Origin: Pseudomonadota bacterium
Lineage (GTDB): Bacteria; Pseudomonadota; Gammaproteobacteria; Steroidobacterales; Steroidobacteraceae
DNA: 5,983 nt
Reading direction: 5' to 3'
NCBI GenBank assembly: GCA_003242275.1
Contig: QGUX01000215.1
Location: forward strand, 1-5,983
Shown one piece after another: positions 4,873-5,983 of the stretch. The notes beneath the pieces are model-generated. The model was not told the DNA's origin, searched no databases, and saw nothing but the letters and a program-made list of their open reading frames with translations. Positions within the stretch are counted from its first letter, which is position 1. Each line of letters begins with the position of its first letter. A program made the position numbers and the translations under genes.

Positions 4873-5983
4873 GGCGCGCGGTCCGGTCCGCAAGGCCGCT
4901 GCTGCCGGCGCTGGCCTGCATGGCCACGCTGGCCGGCGCGCCGGTGCCCGCGGCCCAGCCCGGCGCCACGCCGTTCAAGCTCGGCACCTTCGAGGCGCAG
5001 GGGCGCGAGTTCATCGGCCTGGTGCTGCGCGATGAGGTCATCCTCGACATTGCCGCGGCCAATGCCGCCTTCGAGCGCGCCAACCCGGCGGCGCCGAAGC
5101 TGCAGTTCCCGGCCGACCTGAAGGAAGTGATCGCCCGCTACGACGCCGAGTTCGGGCCGCGACTCAGGGCCCTGGCGGCGGCCAATGCCAATGCGCGCGC
5201 GGGTGGCGACGTGCGCGCCGTCTCCGAGGTGAAGGTCCTGCCGCCGGTGCGGCCCACGGTGATGCTCAATGCCGGCGCCAACTATCCCGAGCATGCCGCC
5301 GGTATCATCCAGCAGGCTGCCCGCGGCAATACGGCGGGCGCAGGATCGGGAGTCCCCCCAGCCGGTCCTCCCCGCGGCGGCCCGCCCGCCGGCGGCCCAC
5401 CACGCACCCCCGCGCAGTCGGCGCCGGGCATCTGGGAACGCGAGCCCGGCGACACCCGCGGCGACAATCCCTACCTGTTCCTCAAGTCCCCCACCACCAT
5501 CGTCGGCGCCTACGACGACGTGATCATCCCGCGCGGCCGCGACCAGATCGACTGGGAGTGCGAGTTCTCGGTGGTGGTCGGCCGGACAGCGAAGAACGTG
5601 CCGGTGAAGTCGGCCGCCGACTACATCTTCGGTTACACCGCGCACATGGACGTCTCGGACCGCGGCGGGCGCGGCGACCGCAAGATGGGCGGCGGCCCCG
5701 ACTGGCTGGTGCAGAAGAACCACGATACCTTCGGCCCGATCGGGCCCTTCATCGTGCCCAAGGAATTCATGCCCGACCCGATGAACATCCGGCACTATTT
5801 CACCCTCAACGGCGAGGTGAAGCAGGACTCGAACACCGGCCGGATGGAATACAACCTGTGGGAAATGCTCTCGTACGCCTCCAACAACCTGACGCTGCGG
5901 CCGGGCGACCTGATCGCGCTGGGCAGCCCCTCGGGCACCAACATCGAGCGCGACAACCCGGTGTGGATCAAGCCGGGCGACAT
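4869..5983 (+). CDS. exported fumarylacetoacetate hydrolase family protein, cut by window end
   Basis: The frame is open from the ATG at 4869 to the window edge (371 codons so far). The C-terminal half matches the FAH fold (PF01557), whose members hydrolyse, decarboxylate or isomerise keto-acids with a divalent metal. Visible features are NAGANYPEH (134-142, the lid region with H142), YLFLKSPTTIVG (202-213), IDWECEFSVVVGR (227-239, ExE metal pair E230/E232), YTAHMDVSDR (257-266, third ligand D261), QKNHDTFGPIGPF (282-294), and NGEVKQDSNT (314-323) through LRPGDLIALGSPSGT (343-357). Two things are unusual. First, residues 1-29 look like a Sec signal peptide (basic RRAVRSAR, then LLPALACMATLAGA, cleavage near VPA-A), whereas FAH enzymes are normally cytoplasmic. 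Second, residues 152-187 are a Pro/Gly-rich insert between lid and core, with less biased codons (GGA, CCA, CCT) than its surroundings. It is translationally coupled to the DUF6152 gene. Substrate unknown; only the extreme C-terminus should be missing. Confidence 0.9.
   Translation, partial: MRRAVRSARPLLPALACMATLAGAPVPAAQPGATPFKLGTFEAQGREFIGLVLRDEVILDIAAANAAFERANPAAPKLQFPADLKEVIARYDAEFGPRLRALAAANANARAGGDVRAVSEVKVLPPVRPTVMLNAGANYPEHAAGIIQQAARGNTAGAGSGVPPAGPPRGGPPAGGPPRTPAQSAPGIWEREPGDTRGDNPYLFLKSPTTIVGAYDDVIIPRGRDQIDWECEFSVVVGRTAKNVPVKSAADYIFGYTAHMDVSDRGGRGDRKMGGGPDWLVQKNHDTFGPIGPFIVPKEFMPDPMNIRHYFTLNGEVKQDSNTGRMEYNLWEMLSYASNNLTLRPGDLIALGSPSGTNIERDNPVWIKPGD

Noticed and set aside
4869..4908. 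Tat signal peptide on the FAH-fold protein
   Set aside because: The RR at residues 2-3 is followed by AV instead of the xFLK pattern and sits at the extreme N-terminus. A Sec-type signal fits better.
4359..5795. 478-codon open frame on the minus strand opposite the DUF6152 and FAH-fold genes
   Set aside because: It shows no family motifs, and the opposing + strand frames carry clear DUF6152 and FAH signatures, Shine-Dalgarno sites and signal peptides.

Overview
The window is very GC-rich coding DNA with short intergenic gaps, operon-like spacing and a strong bias to G/C in third codon positions. This fits a high-GC bacterium. The gene content (a TolB-like propeller, a DUF6152 protein, an exported FAH-fold protein, an ACMSD-type amidohydrolase) resembles catabolically versatile Proteobacteria such as the Steroidobacter/Nevskia group. 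Acidobacteria also carry such proteins, so the taxonomic call is an inference only.

Layout. Positions 1-84 are an odd leader: about 47 AT-rich bases with T-runs, then a block of overlapping GC-rich inverted repeats. It abuts an amidohydrolase (85-897, +) that lacks the N-terminal part of its family fold. After a 34-base gap comes a 625-residue exported TolB-like PD40 beta-propeller protein (932-2809, +). A TetR-family regulator (2829-3593, -) converges on it, separated by 19 bases that hold part of a strong hairpin. Divergent from the regulator, across a 38-base gap, is a tight three-gene operon. It encodes an exported protein of unknown function (3632-4435), a small exported DUF6152 protein (4447-4872), and an exported fumarylacetoacetate-hydrolase-fold protein (4869 onward, cut by the window end). 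The second and third genes overlap by ATGA.

How they may work together. All four + strand genes after the amidohydrolase encode apparent Sec signal peptides, so most of this locus acts in the cell envelope. The likeliest picture is a TetR-controlled catabolic or envelope module whose FAH-fold enzyme and DUF6152 partner work outside the cytoplasm. The amidohydrolase and propeller genes may form a second transcription unit. The substrate cannot be read from the sequence.

No tRNA, rRNA, CRISPR array, insertion sequence or recognised defence system was seen. The points most worth a second look are the exported FAH protein with a Pro/Gly-rich insert next to its lid, the DUF6152 protein whose predicted mature N-terminus is His-His, the abrupt 5' junction of the amidohydrolase, and hairpins whose loops contain stop codons.
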